This document shows, piece after piece, positions 36,748-46,782 of a DNA stretch of 64,000 nucleotides. The stretch spans positions 372,001-436,000 of the forward strand of contig NZ_JAHCDK010000002.1 in the NCBI RefSeq assembly GCF_018413465.1, read 5' to 3'. The DNA comes from Flavobacterium sp. CYK-55 (GTDB lineage: Bacteria; Bacteroidota; Bacteroidia; Flavobacteriales; Flavobacteriaceae). Within the stretch, counting starts at the first letter, position 1. Every line of letters starts with the position of its first letter. The notes under the pieces are model-generated. The model had not been told where the DNA came from. It worked only from the letters and a program-made list of their open reading frames with translations, and did no database searches. A program made the position numbers and the translations under genes.

Positions 36748-39700
36748 TTATTTGGTTACATACACCCAGCCTGTCTTTTCCTCACCTGATTGTAGCTTCA
36801 GATAATAAAAATAAATTCCGTCAGGCAATGTATGGTCATTGTAATCTTGTCCGTGCCATTGGTCTGTATAATCATCTTGTTCATAAACTAAGGTGCCGTA
36901 TCGATTAAAAATCTCTAACTCGATTACCCCAAATCCGGTTAAATCAAATGTTTCATTGGATCCGTCAACATTCGGTGAAACTCCGGCCGGAATAGCACAT
37001 TTAGTTTTGAGAATTTCTGTGCTTTGCGTTTGTGAACAACCATTGACATCAGTTACCGTTACCGAATAATTTCCGGTGTTTAAACTATTCAAAACTACCT
37101 GTTCATCATGACTGCTATAACCATCAGGACCTTGCCAAAAATAAGTAGCTGTTTCTGGATCAAAAGAATTTTCAAGCGGCACAACATATAAAATTTGATT
37201 ATTGTTGGCACAAATTGTTTTCATGCTCAGCAACAGCTGTGGACTAACATTTATTTGGATTTCTGCCGAAGATTCACACCCGTATGCCTGTGCTTTTACT
37301 GTGTAAACACCATTGTTTTCAGGGGCGGCTTGCAAAATCTGAGGATTAGCATCAAGTGAACTAAAATTATTAGGTCCGGTCCAAGAGTAACTTACATTGG
37401 GCATAGTCTGTATTTGAAACTGTATCGCATCGCCTTGGCAAAATTGCTGTGACATGTTTATATCGGGGGCTTGTAGCACATCTATCAAAGTAATATCAAA
37501 AACAGCTTCATCAAAAAAATCACAAAAACCAGGTACAATATATTTAAAGGTATAGGTTCCGGCAGAAAGTCCGGCAGGCAACCAAAAATGCCCGTTGAGC
37601 ATACCGCTATTAGTGGTTTCAATCCAATATCCGTATGCATCATATATACCACTTCTGAACAGATTTAAATCAAAGGCATTTCGAGCACAAATGGTAGCTG
37701 CATTATCTTCACCTGCCCGAGGATTGGTTCGGTCTTGAATGGTATACGGAACCGTTATGTCTATACATGACAGCGGTGATTCTGAATAAATACGAACATA
37801 ATAAGTTCCCGGAGTTGTATTAACTGAAAAGGGACTAAAATGCAAATTACTAGTGGTACTCAATATTAGATTTGGATCATTGGCACTCCACCACTGATAA
37901 CTCAAAAACGAAAAAGGCTGAACACTGAGTTGTCCTTCTTGTCCATCGCACAATTCAGAAGCTGAAACAACAGGCTCTGACAAAACCGTAACGTCAAACA
38001 ATCGCATGGCAATGTTGCCGCAACCATCGGTAACTTTAAACTTGTATATGGCCGGAGCCAATCCGTTGAACAAATTTGAGTTTTGATTGTTTACATAAAA
38101 CGACTGCCCATCTTTTTCAATAATTTCATAGGTTAATGGCGAGGTATCGCCAGCCACAATCAGCACTTGCGAAGTTCCTCCTGAGCAAGCCATTTTGAAA
38201 GCATCGGTTATTTTTAAAGTGCCCAGAAAATCAAATTCAGTCAAAACATTTACACACGGAATCATAGCTGAAGATCCGTTTGAATAAATATAATTTACCT
38301 TGATAACTCTAAAATGTCCGATAGCAGTTAAATTGTAATTGTTGCTTGAAAGCAAAAGTGAATTCTGTCCATTCGGAAATGAGTTCGGACTATAGGGCAC
38401 GCCTGTATATGGGTGCTCCCAACGATTGAAGTTTGGATTAAATTTTTGCAATAAAAAAGCAGGACCTGTTGTAAATGAGTTTCCGTCTTGAGTCAGAAAC
38501 AAATTAAACGCGCCACAAAATCCCTGAATCTCAACATTCGTATTGTAAAAATGATTGCCTATGTTGAGTGTGCCGGTGTGCACTTTTCCGCAAAAATCTG
38601 TACCTGTAAACTCGTAATCGCCTTCTGGTAAATTATTCATATACAACCTCTTGATAAAAGGATCTATCAAAAAGCTAACATCATACGGCATGGTTTGGGC
38701 ATAACTTGCGGGTGCCGAAATCATGGTAATAGAACTCAATCCGGTATTGGAAAAAAAGGGAACCCCAACCTGAATAGAACCCAGGCCCGGCAAACAACCT
38801 TCTGATACTGAACATTCTAATGCGCCTTCATACAATATCAACGGAACATTAACCTCAAGCGGAGGGTAATAAAAATTACATTCGTCATTTACTTGAATAA
38901 CATAATCTCCGGAGGGCAAATGTTCTAATTTAATTTCGTTATCAAAATCGGGACTGTTGAGCAAATCTGAAACATCATGCGGTAATGGATGGTTATATCC
39001 CAAAGGCGCTTGAACCACTACAACAGATGTAATTTCAGGGTTATCCTGAAAAGAAACCGTAATAGAACCGAGATTATCACAGCCAAACTCATTGCCTGTC
39101 TCAGTAATTGCTTGCGGAAGTATTTCAGGAATTTCAAGAATAACCGTATAAGGATTTCCACAAATATTGACCCCTGTATAGGTGTAAATTCCCGGAATAC
39201 TCAGATGATCAATAAAGGCGCCTCCTTCTATTTGACCTGTAAAATCATGAGGTAAAGCAAGCGGGTATCCTTGGGGAGCTCCGCTTAGTGTGATTGTCTG
39301 AATAGGAACAGTTGATGCAGGAATATTAATCGGAAAATACAACACACAATCTTCATAATATTTATAGTCAAAATCAATAACCCCAAGAGATTTTGGAACG
39401 GGCACTTCAACACTACCTTGTATGACCCTACCACAAGCATCAGTCACTTGAATTAAATAATTACCCGTTGGAACTTGATATTGATCATTTGAAAAAAACA
39501 CCACTGGTGTATTGTATGGACCTAAACCACCGGGATTAAAATGAATTGGATTAAAACCTGCCGGAGCTGACAAAAAATTTAACGTTATAGGGTACATCAC
39601 CCCGCAAGGTGCGATTCCGAGTCTGGTTTCGCATACATTCGCGTCTTGCGCTGACAGTTCAAGAGTAACACAAGCTGAACCAACAGCAACCACAGGCCCT

Positions 39701-40581
39701 TGGGAAACATTGTTGCAAAAATCGGTTATCTTAATACTGTATGAAACGCTCTGGTGGTTGTAAAACGGAACAGCAAACTCAATAGACTCTGCAAATGGGT
39801 TACCCGAATTGACCGTTTGATTGATGATCACTGGCGTGCCTCCGCCGGGCGGATAAATGGTAATCTCAGCATAAAACGGATAGGGAATCGTAGCATTTAA
39901 AGCCGCATTGATTGGCACGCTAATTTGTGCCTGATTACATGATAATAAGCTGCATTGTTGATAGGTAATGGTTGTTGGAAAAATTAAATCATCCGGGTCA
40001 AATTCATAAAAAAGCGTACAAGCTTGAACCAGCGCATCACCACAAGTGTCGGTAACCTTTACCGTGTATTGACCAAGCGGCAGATTGGCTAAGATGTTTG
40101 AACTTTGTGGCGGTACAATCACAGGCCCAGAAATAATTTCATAAGTAACCGGATTTCCGTGGGCCACTTGCACATCAATATTCGCCCGTTGACAATTAAT
40201 GGGTACGCAAACTGCCTGATATTGAAGCAAGTTGCGATTATCGTTTACCGTGACCGTTTGTTGCTGGGTATTGCTTAGTGCCCCTAATGATTGTGTTGCA
40301 ATCACTTGATATAAACCAGAGCTTAAGCCCGTCAATAGGTTACTACTAATTACGGCAATCGGTGTTGTGGTGTCAGGCAATCGATATATAGAGTAAAAAA
40401 TACTAGCTCCGGGCGAGGTGTTACTGACAGTAAATGAAAGTGATCCGTTTCCGGTACAAGTTTCGTGATTCGGGGTTATGGTCAATGAAAAATTTGATAA
40501 TTGTGCATAAACTCTTGAATGAGGTAAGAGAAAAAAAAGCACAACAATACAAGCAAAAAAACGGATTGGTTTCGATATCAT
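36748..40581 (-). CDS. Large surface protein with T9SS type B sorting domain, SprB-like modules
   Basis: 1277 residues with a signal peptide (FFACIVVLFFLLPHSRVYAQ). About seven consecutive modules of roughly 80-120 residues each close with a Cys motif of the form VTDxCG (VTDTCGDA, ITDFCNNV, VTDACGRV, VNDECNFY, GTDFCGKV, VTDGCGNI), resembling SprB-type repeats. An Ig-like stretch follows (YSWTGPNNFSS, YFWQGPDGYSS, YSVTVTDVNGCSQ). The end is a clear gliding-motility-associated type B sorting domain: GVSPNVDGSNETFDLTGFG, EIFNRYGTLVYE, LPDGIYFYYLKL. Likely surface adhesin or gliding-related; that role is inferred. Confidence 0.9.
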   Translation of the reverse strand: MISKPIRFFACIVVLFFLLPHSRVYAQLSNFSLTITPNHETCTGNGSLSFTVSNTSPGASIFYSIYRLPDTTTPIAVISSNLLTGLSSGLYQVIATQSLGALSNTQQQTVTVNDNRNLLQYQAVCVPINCQRANIDVQVAHGNPVTYEIISGPVIVPPQSSNILANLPLGQYTVKVTDTCGDALVQACTLFYEFDPDDLIFPTTITYQQCSLLSCNQAQISVPINAALNATIPYPFYAEITIYPPGGGTPVIINQTVNSGNPFAESIEFAVPFYNHQSVSYSIKITDFCNNVSQGPVVAVGSACVTLELSAQDANVCETRLGIAPCGVMYPITLNFLSAPAGFNPIHFNPGGLGPYNTPVVFFSNDQYQVPTGNYLIQVTDACGRVIQGSVEVPVPKSLGVIDFDYKYYEDCVLYFPINIPASTVPIQTITLSGAPQGYPLALPHDFTGQIEGGAFIDHLSIPGIYTYTGVNICGNPYTVILEIPEILPQAITETGNEFGCDNLGSITVSFQDNPEITSVVVVQAPLGYNHPLPHDVSDLLNSPDFDNEIKLEHLPSGDYVIQVNDECNFYYPPLEVNVPLILYEGALECSVSEGCLPGLGSIQVGVPFFSNTGLSSITMISAPASYAQTMPYDVSFLIDPFIKRLYMNNLPEGDYEFTGTDFCGKVHTGTLNIGNHFYNTNVEIQGFCGAFNLFLTQDGNSFTTGPAFLLQKFNPNFNRWEHPYTGVPYSPNSFPNGQNSLLLSSNNYNLTAIGHFRVIKVNYIYSNGSSAMIPCVNVLTEFDFLGTLKITDAFKMACSGGTSQVLIVAGDTSPLTYEIIEKDGQSFYVNNQNSNLFNGLAPAIYKFKVTDGCGNIAMRLFDVTVLSEPVVSASELCDGQEGQLSVQPFSFLSYQWWSANDPNLILSTTSNLHFSPFSVNTTPGTYYVRIYSESPLSCIDITVPYTIQDRTNPRAGEDNAATICARNAFDLNLFRSGIYDAYGYWIETTNSGMLNGHFWLPAGLSAGTYTFKYIVPGFCDFFDEAVFDITLIDVLQAPDINMSQQFCQGDAIQFQIQTMPNVSYSWTGPNNFSSLDANPQILQAAPENNGVYTVKAQAYGCESSAEIQINVSPQLLLSMKTICANNNQILYVVPLENSFDPETATYFWQGPDGYSSHDEQVVLNSLNTGNYSVTVTDVNGCSQTQSTEILKTKCAIPAGVSPNVDGSNETFDLTGFGVIELEIFNRYGTLVYEQDDYTDQWHGQDYNDHTLPDGIYFYYLKLQSGEEKTGWVYVTK

Positions 40582-40612
40582 AGCAGTTTGTTTAATTTGG
40601 GTTAAACCCTCT

Positions 40613-40620
40613 CAAATGTA
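40613..40620 (-). promoter_or_regulatory. Putative -7 element of the type B sorting-domain gene
   Basis: TACATTTG on the minus strand, an exact TAnnTTTG match 32 nt before the start codon; no -33 seen. Confidence 0.45.
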
Positions 40621-40670
40621 AAAAATAATATTTTACTTACGAGCTAAACCGAGCTTAATTAACTGATAAA

Positions 40671-40701
40671 GAATAAAAAAGCGGAATATGTATTCCGCTT
40701 T
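40671..40701 (-). terminator. Terminator after manC
   Basis: On the minus strand AAAGCGGAAT and ATTCCGCTTT pair (plus 40678-40687 and 40692-40701) over a 4-nt loop, followed by a T run. Confidence 0.8.
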
Positions 40702-40704
40702 ACT

Positions 40705-41763
40705 TTATTTTGGCAATTGACTCACAATTCCCTTGATTTCTTGCTCTTTGCTTTTGGGATAAATGAGCAGAACATGGTCTTTATCGACAATGATAAAATC
40801 TTCCAATCCGTCAATGATCACCAACTTATCTTTTGACGTACTGATGATGTTGCTTGAAGCGTTGTTGATCATTACCGTAGCATTGACTACTGCGTTGTTG
40901 TTTTCATCTTTATCAAGCTTTTCATGCAATGAACCCCAAGTACCTAAATCGTTCCAGTCAAAAGTAGCCGGAAGCACATAGACATTTTGGGCGTTTTCCA
41001 TGAGCGCGTAATCAATTGAAATGTTTTCGGACTGAGCATAATACTGATCAATAAAGTCTTGTTCTGAATTGGTATTGTATTTTGTCCAACCTTGCATAAA
41101 CAAACTATTCATCGCTGGCTGATATTGTTCAAATGCTTGGGTAACCGAGGCGACGCTCCAAATAAAAATACCTCCGTTCCATAAAAAGTTTCCTTGCTCT
41201 AAAAACGATTTGGCCGTTTCATAATCAGGTTTTTCTCTGAATTGATTGACTTTTTTCACGGCATTTGCATCGGCTTTATCAAATTCAATATAACCAAATC
41301 CGGTATTCGGAAAAGTGGGCTGAATACCCAAAGTCATGAGCGCATTGTGCTCGCTGCAAAAATCAAAACACTGTTGCACATTGGCAGTAAAAGCCGCTTC
41401 GTCTTCAATCCAGTGATCGCTGGGCGCAACAATCATCAATGCCTCTGGATTTTGCTTTTTTATTTTGAGTGAAGCGTATAAAATACAAGGAGCCGTATTG
41501 CGCATGGCCGGTTCGGTCAAAACCTGACTCGGATTGATTTGCGGCAACTGATCTAAAACAATCGAACTGTATTTTTCATTGGTAAGCACCAAAATATTTT
41601 CGGCCGGAATGAGTTTTGACAAACGGCTAAAAGTTTTTTGTATCAAGGTTTGCCCGGCACCGAGCATATCGTGAAATTGTTTCGGAAAATCAGCAGTACT
41701 CACAGGCCAAAACCTAGAACCTACTCCGCCGGCCATAATTACGGCATAATAATTTTTGTTCAT
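40705..41763 (-). CDS. manC: Mannose-1-phosphate guanylyltransferase
   Basis: Makes GDP-mannose from mannose-1-phosphate and GTP. The nucleotide-binding motif MAGGVGSRFWP is at residues 10-20; other family blocks are TEPAMRNTAPCILYA, VAPSDHWI, FREKPD, WNGGIFIW and SIDYALMENA. 352 residues, so only the nucleotidyltransferase half of the bifunctional AlgA-type enzyme is present. Last gene of an SDR-sprT-manC operon (1-3 nt gaps) and followed by a terminator. Product likely feeds surface polysaccharide or glycoprotein sugars. Confidence 0.93.
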   Translation of the reverse strand: MNKNYYAVIMAGGVGSRFWPVSTADFPKQFHDMLGAGQTLIQKTFSRLSKLIPAENILVLTNEKYSSIVLDQLPQINPSQVLTEPAMRNTAPCILYASLKIKKQNPEALMIVAPSDHWIEDEAAFTANVQQCFDFCSEHNALMTLGIQPTFPNTGFGYIEFDKADANAVKKVNQFREKPDYETAKSFLEQGNFLWNGGIFIWSVASVTQAFEQYQPAMNSLFMQGWTKYNTNSEQDFIDQYYAQSENISIDYALMENAQNVYVLPATFDWNDLGTWGSLHEKLDKDENNNAVVNATVMINNASSNIISTSKDKLVIIDGLEDFIIVDKDHVLLIYPKSKEQEIKGIVSQLPK

Positions 41764-41764
41764 A

Positions 41765-42364
41765 CTAATTGTGTAATAATTCTACTTCTGCATTCGGGTT
41801 GAATAAGTACAATCTTCCGCTGCTGATTTCAAGGCATTCATAGCGTTTAATTCGCAAAGCGCCTTTCTGAAAAATTTTCCCGTTGTGGATTCTAAAACGG
41901 CTTCCGTAAGGGATTTCAAAGATATAACTTTTATCGTTTTGACCATCGAACTGTTTGAGCGCCAAAGTGAGCGTAGCATCAACATCGCTACTGGCCGAAG
42001 GATTTTTAAAATGCCGCGCCACCAGCGGAAGCAATGAGCCGGGAAAAATTTCAGGCCTGATGTACGGAACCATCAATCGCTGAAAAGTGTATTTCCACTC
42101 GTTTCCATGCGGTTTGATGTTGTGTCCAAACTTTTCAAAAGCAACCAAATGTGCTATTTCGTGAATAAGTGTAATGAGAAATTTATATGGATTTAAATTG
42201 GCATTGACTGTAATTTCATGCTTTCCGTCGGGGCCTTTTCTGTAATCGCCATGACGTGTTACCCGCTGATTCACCACTTTTAGATGCACACTGTTTTGCA
42301 CGATTAAATCAAAAACCGGTGCCACGGCATGCTCAGGCAAATATTTAGACAGAACCGGATTCAT
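41765..42364 (-). CDS. SprT-like zinc metalloprotease
   Basis: 199 residues. The zinc motif HEIAH lies near residues 88-92 (LITLIHEIAHLVAFEKFGHNIKPHG), with a downstream His in HGNEW as the probable third ligand. The family resembles eukaryotic Spartan/SprT proteases; the bacterial role is largely unknown. The C-terminal part (FQKGALRIKRYECLEI) lacks the Cys pairs of the full zinc-ribbon. One nt from manC and 3 nt from the SDR gene, so co-transcribed. Confidence 0.88.
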   Translation of the reverse strand: MNPVLSKYLPEHAVAPVFDLIVQNSVHLKVVNQRVTRHGDYRKGPDGKHEITVNANLNPYKFLITLIHEIAHLVAFEKFGHNIKPHGNEWKYTFQRLMVPYIRPEIFPGSLLPLVARHFKNPSASSDVDATLTLALKQFDGQNDKSYIFEIPYGSRFRIHNGKIFQKGALRIKRYECLEISSGRLYLFNPNAEVELLHN

Positions 42365-42367
42365 GTT

Positions 42368-43042
42368 TTAAGGCGTAGTTGACGAAACCTGAATGATTTT
42401 TCCGTTGTGAAATTGATTTCCGGTCAAGGCAAAATGAGCAATATAATGCGCCATCTGAGCAGCCGTTACCGGAGCTTGATAGCCCGGAAAAGCTTCGGCA
42501 AGCATTTCTGTTTGTACTGCGCCCAAAGCCAAAACATTAAAGGCTATGCCTTGTTCTTTGTATTCTTCAGCAAGTAATTCAGTCAAGGTTATCAGCGCCC
42601 CTTTACTAGAACTATAAGCCGAAAGTCCGGAAAATTTCATACTGCCTTGAATTCCGCCCATAGAACTGATGCTCACTACATGACTCCCGGGCTTGAGATA
42701 AGGCAAACAAATTCTGGTCAAGTTGGCCACCCCGAAAAAATTGGTTTTATAGACATACTCAAAATCTTCTTGTGTAGTTTGAGCGAAAGGTTTTGATAAG
42801 AGCAAACCCGCATTGTGAATCATGATATCAACCTGATGCCAAGTTGAAGATATAAATTCGTTTACCTGATTTAATTCTTTTTCTTTGGCAATGTCAACAG
42901 AAAGCGATGTAACATTAGGTTGTGACAAAAGTTTGGGGTTGATCTTTCTGGAAATAGCTAAAACTTCATGTCCAAGAGCAGAAAGTTGTTTGGCTAGTTC
43001 AAATCCGATACCGCGAGAAGTACCCGTTATAATAATTTTCAT
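42368..43042 (-). CDS. Short-chain dehydrogenase/reductase
   Basis: 224 residues, classical SDR fold. NAD(P)-binding TGTSRGIG at residues 7-14, NAG motif (IHNAGLL) in the middle, catalytic Ser in VSISSMGG and YxxxK as YSSSK. The substrate is not predictable. First gene of the operon with sprT and manC. Confidence 0.93.
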   Translation of the reverse strand: MKIIITGTSRGIGFELAKQLSALGHEVLAISRKINPKLLSQPNVTSLSVDIAKEKELNQVNEFISSTWHQVDIMIHNAGLLLSKPFAQTTQEDFEYVYKTNFFGVANLTRICLPYLKPGSHVVSISSMGGIQGSMKFSGLSAYSSSKGALITLTELLAEEYKEQGIAFNVLALGAVQTEMLAEAFPGYQAPVTAAQMAHYIAHFALTGNQFHNGKIIQVSSTTP

Positions 43043-43069
43043 TTAGATGAATTTGCTTGTAAAAATAAC

Positions 43070-43097
43070 AAAAAAAGGCAACCCTCACGAGCTGCCT
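43070..43097 (-). terminator. Terminator after the small membrane-protein genes
   Basis: On the minus strand AGGCA and TGCCT pair over a 12-nt loop, followed by seven T. It separates the two small membrane-protein frames from the SDR operon. Confidence 0.65.
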
Positions 43098-43101
43098 GCA
43101 C

Positions 43102-43194
43102 CTAACTAAAACAATAAAAAATAAAAATACCGATGGCTGCATAAATACAAAACAAGAGTATTTCTAAGCGGTACTTTTCAATAAAAGGCTCCAT
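43102..43194 (-). CDS. Possible 30-residue single-span membrane protein
   Basis: ATG at 43194, TAG at 43104-43102. The peptide starts MEPFIEKYRLEILLFCIYAA and continues as a hydrophobic span ending YCFS. It has a charged N-terminal third then one membrane segment. It lies 24 nt after the stop of the 104-residue membrane protein and directly before a terminator, the place expected for a second cistron. Small size means chance cannot be excluded. Confidence 0.4.
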   Translation of the reverse strand: MEPFIEKYRLEILLFCIYAAIGIFIFYCFS

Positions 43195-43218
43195 TAAAAT
43201 GAGTATTAATAGTCATTT

Positions 43219-43533
43219 TTAAAGAAAAAAAACAAAAATGCTACCTAAAAAAACAAATGACAAAATACTGACGGTTTTTAAGCCTTTATTTTGCTCTTTC
43301 AAAAATAAAAAGGCACTCAAAGCAAACATGATATAACCCAACAAGGCCATAAAACAAGGATAACCCTGATACAGGTCTCGGATTGCTTCAGGAACCGACA
43401 ATAAAGTTTGCGTTTTAAACCCTGTTGACGATAATTCATAGAAACCTTCGGAAGCACTTAATCCAATAAAACTCAAAAGGATAAGACAAGCCAATCCGAA
43501 AATAGTTAGCACGGAGATTTGTCTGAAATTCAT
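43219..43533 (-). CDS. Small three-span membrane protein of unknown function
   Basis: 104 residues with three hydrophobic segments at about 7-27, 60-80 and 86-104. Between the first two lies a soluble loop (SASEGFYELSSTGFKTQTLLSVPEAIRDLYQG split by no Cys pair). I do not recognise the family. It opens a short unit with a 30-residue frame behind it. Confidence 0.65.
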   Translation of the reverse strand: MNFRQISVLTIFGLACLILLSFIGLSASEGFYELSSTGFKTQTLLSVPEAIRDLYQGYPCFMALLGYIMFALSAFLFLKEQNKGLKTVSILSFVFLGSIFVFFL

Positions 43534-43878
43534 AGCTGCATTTTTTAAAAAAATACACTGAAGGCACCAGTTTATTCTATTACTTAATTATTGATTGCAT
43601 CATTCTCAAAAAAACAATATAAAAAACCACCACCGATGCCTTGCGAAGTGTATTTTGTTACGTTTTGCACTACCCAAAAATTTACTCAAATTGGGCTTAA
43701 TGCGAAACTAAGGTATTCAATTGTGAGAAAAACCGCTTAAAAACTTGATAACTGCATTCAAAAATGAGTAAGTGCTGCTTTGGATGAGATAAGTGATAAA
43801 GCACTAAGTATAACTGAACTTCATCTAAGGCATAAGGTTTTAAATAATGATTACTTTTACCTTTAAATAAGAGTCAAC
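43534..43878. other. Intergenic region before the sensor kinase
   Basis: 345 nt, AT-rich, divergent between the 104-residue membrane protein and the kinase. I see no gene or repeat copy. TACGTTTTG at about 43659 and TACCTTTA at about 43858 are near but not exact -7 matches. Confidence 0.5.
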
Positions 43879-46782
43879 TTGAAAAGTTTTTTACTTACTT
43901 TATTTTTGTTTTTAACCTCATTGCTTTGGGCGCAAGATCCGTTTTACATTCGTTATTCAACTGCTGATGGGCTGCCATCGGCCAATGTATACTCAGTATT
44001 TAATGGCTCAGACGGTCAAATATGGTTTACAACCGATGCCGGAATTGTCAGATACAACAGCCATACTTTTACCGTAATAAACACCGATAACGGCCTTTCA
44101 GACAATGAGATTTTTCAGATGAAAAAAGATCATTTAGGTCGCATCTGGATGCTCACCTTAAGCGGAAAAACATGCTATTTATACAAAGGAAAAGTCTATA
44201 ACCAAAATAATTCAAAATTAGTTCAAGCGGTTTCGGGTTCTAGTGTTATGCTTGACTTTTATCAAACCGCCGATCACACCATTTATTTTCAATATCGCGA
44301 TCGAGAAATTACCGTATTAAAGCCCAACGGAAAAGTACTAAAATTAGACCCTTTGAAAGTGCCTGTCCCTGAAATGAAAAAGATACGAAGCGAGTATTTT
44401 TTTCTCAAAAATTGCGGAATCATCAAACAAATGCATCCTTTATTTGCGCCCGGCCATCCGGAGTCAAACACCTATCGCTCTTATCACTATGGCTATAAAA
44501 ATTTCTTTAGCAGCGGCCAAGGCTTGTACCAAATTACAGCTCAGCAGGAAATCGTTAAAGTAGCCGAAATTCCGGACAAAACCGAGATCATTCAGATGTA
44601 TCAGGAATCTCGAAATAAGTTGTGGATTTGCACACGAAACGGGCTTTATTTATTTGAAAATCAAATTTTTGTAAAAAAGTATTTTAATAAAGAAAGCATA
44701 TCTTATATAGCGCAAGATTTTGAAGGAGGCTATTGGATTTCAACGCTCAAAAATGGGGTTTTCTATGTTCCCTCATTTGATATTTATATCGATCAACTCG
44801 GATTTTCAGAACCTACAAAATTTAATTGCCTCAATGTAAATCACAATGGTGTGTGGGTTGGAGGCGATAACAACAAGTATTTTTTCAGATTATTTAATGG
44901 TGATGTAAAAAAATTTGAAGTTATAGACAAAAAAGAAATCCCGGATCAAATCAGTCGCATCAGGCAAATAGACGGAAAAATTTACATCATCGGAAAAAAA
45001 CAAATTGAAAGAATAGATGCAAATAATCAAAGAACGCCTTTTGGATTTGGCGGAAATGATTATCTGTCAACCGATAAAGATTATTTTATAGCCTACAATT
45101 ACACTTTTAAAGTGGCTCGAAAAAATTTATCCGAAGAAAATCTCAGTCAAGTTATTTATGACAGCATTTTAATCAACAGACGAGCTACGGTGTTTGAACA
45201 AGACCAATCAAAAAATGTCTGGATAGGAACCAATTATGGCTTGTACGAATATAAAACCAATGGAGAAATTAAAAATTGGAGTCAAAAAATTCCCGAACTA
45301 CAAGTTTCAATTTTAGATTTATATTATGATACTGTATATCATTTTTTGGTCATAGCCACAAGCTCCAAAGGTTTGTATGTGATCAAAAATGACAAAATCA
45401 TCTTTCACATCACCAACCGCCAAGGGCTCAATAGTGTTTCTTGTAACACCATCAAAAAACTAACAGATCATTATTATCTAATCGGATCAAACAACGGAAT
45501 CAACGGAATTATTTTAGGTAAAAACACATTTGAAGTCAAAAATCTCAATGCTTTATTAGGGCTAAAAAACAAAAAAATAAATGATATTGATTGTTATAAA
45601 AACTCGGTCTATTTGGCAACTGATGAAGGTTTATTAAATTTTGACATTCAAAAAATTCGCCGAAAAAAAAGCCGGCCGATTTGCTTGATTGAATACCTCA
45701 AAAATGAAAATCACTACTGGCAACCCATGCTCGGTCAAGAATATCGCTTTTCATACAACAACAATGATGTCAGCATAAGCTTTAACGGCATTTCTTATAT
45801 CAACCAAAACAATCTCAAATATTATTATCGGTTGGGCGGACAAAATGATCGTTGGTTTGAAAGTTCAGAATCGCAAATCAACTATAAATCCTTGGCACCA
45901 AACCATTATACTTTTAGCGTTTATTGCGTTGATGGTTATGGCGTAAAAAGTAAAATTCAAACAGTACATTTTGAAATTGAAACCCCGTTTTGGCAAGAAA
46001 CCTGGTTTAGTTTGTTGTGCATATTGGCTATTTCAATGGTTATTTATGGTTTTGTAAAATATAGATTGGTTCAGCAACAAAAAACTTTTGAAACCGAAAA
46101 AGCGGCCATCCAACTTGAACGCGACAAAGCCAACCTCGAGAAACAAATGACCGAACTCGAACAAAAAGCACTCAGATTACAAATGAATCCGCATTTTATT
46201 TTTAATGCACTCAACACCATCAAAGGTTATTATTCTGAGGGCGATGTAGTTAATGCCAGCACCTATATATCAAAGTTTTCGCGACTATTGCGCATGTTAC
46301 TCGAAAACACCGATCCAACTTTATCCTTGGCCTCAGAAATTGAAATGTTGCAATTATACCTAGAACTGACCAAAATCAGATACAAAAACAAATTTGAATA
46401 CGAAATCAACGTTGACCCAAACCTAAATCAAAATGACACAGCCATACCTACTTTGCTGCTACAACCCATTGTTGAAAATGCCATCATTCACGGATTGGCG
46501 CCCAAAAATGACCCCGGAGGAAAACTCACTGTATCATTTAAAATGAACAACAACATGCTGGAATGTGCGGTACAAGACAATGGCATTGGACGTAGAGCCT
46601 CTGAAAAAATGAAAACGCATCGGGATCACGAATCAAAAGCTTTAGAAATTACCCGAGAACGCATCAAACTTTTTGACCACCAAAATGGCCTGTCAAATAT
46701 TGAAATTACTGATTTAGAAACCCATCAAAAACCCAGCGGAACACTAGTAGTAGTAACAATTCCAATAACAAATATATGGTAA
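43879..46782 (+). CDS. Propeller-sensor histidine kinase, LytS-type
   Basis: 967 residues. Starts with TTG, giving signal peptide MKSFLLTLFLFLTSLLWAQ. A periplasmic beta-propeller of two-component-regulator type repeats fills residues ~25-590 (DGLPSANVYSVFNGSDGQIWFTT, NGLSDNEIFQMKKDHLGRIWM, SKNVWIGTNYGLYEY). A Y_Y_Y-type module follows (YYYRLGGQNDRWFES), then one membrane span (SLLCILAISMVIYGFVKY), a coiled coil and a His_kinase/HATPase pair with phospho-acceptor His772 in QMNPHFIFNALN and N/G boxes in VENAIIHG and DNGIGRR. The stop overlaps the regulator start (TAATG). Ligand unknown. Confidence 0.93.
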   Translation: MKSFLLTLFLFLTSLLWAQDPFYIRYSTADGLPSANVYSVFNGSDGQIWFTTDAGIVRYNSHTFTVINTDNGLSDNEIFQMKKDHLGRIWMLTLSGKTCYLYKGKVYNQNNSKLVQAVSGSSVMLDFYQTADHTIYFQYRDREITVLKPNGKVLKLDPLKVPVPEMKKIRSEYFFLKNCGIIKQMHPLFAPGHPESNTYRSYHYGYKNFFSSGQGLYQITAQQEIVKVAEIPDKTEIIQMYQESRNKLWICTRNGLYLFENQIFVKKYFNKESISYIAQDFEGGYWISTLKNGVFYVPSFDIYIDQLGFSEPTKFNCLNVNHNGVWVGGDNNKYFFRLFNGDVKKFEVIDKKEIPDQISRIRQIDGKIYIIGKKQIERIDANNQRTPFGFGGNDYLSTDKDYFIAYNYTFKVARKNLSEENLSQVIYDSILINRRATVFEQDQSKNVWIGTNYGLYEYKTNGEIKNWSQKIPELQVSILDLYYDTVYHFLVIATSSKGLYVIKNDKIIFHITNRQGLNSVSCNTIKKLTDHYYLIGSNNGINGIILGKNTFEVKNLNALLGLKNKKINDIDCYKNSVYLATDEGLLNFDIQKIRRKKSRPICLIEYLKNENHYWQPMLGQEYRFSYNNNDVSISFNGISYINQNNLKYYYRLGGQNDRWFESSESQINYKSLAPNHYTFSVYCVDGYGVKSKIQTVHFEIETPFWQETWFSLLCILAISMVIYGFVKYRLVQQQKTFETEKAAIQLERDKANLEKQMTELEQKALRLQMNPHFIFNALNTIKGYYSEGDVVNASTYISKFSRLLRMLLENTDPTLSLASEIEMLQLYLELTKIRYKNKFEYEINVDPNLNQNDTAIPTLLLQPIVENAIIHGLAPKNDPGGKLTVSFKMNNNMLECAVQDNGIGRRASEKMKTHRDHESKALEITRERIKLFDHQNGLSNIEITDLETHQKPSGTLVVVTIPITNIW

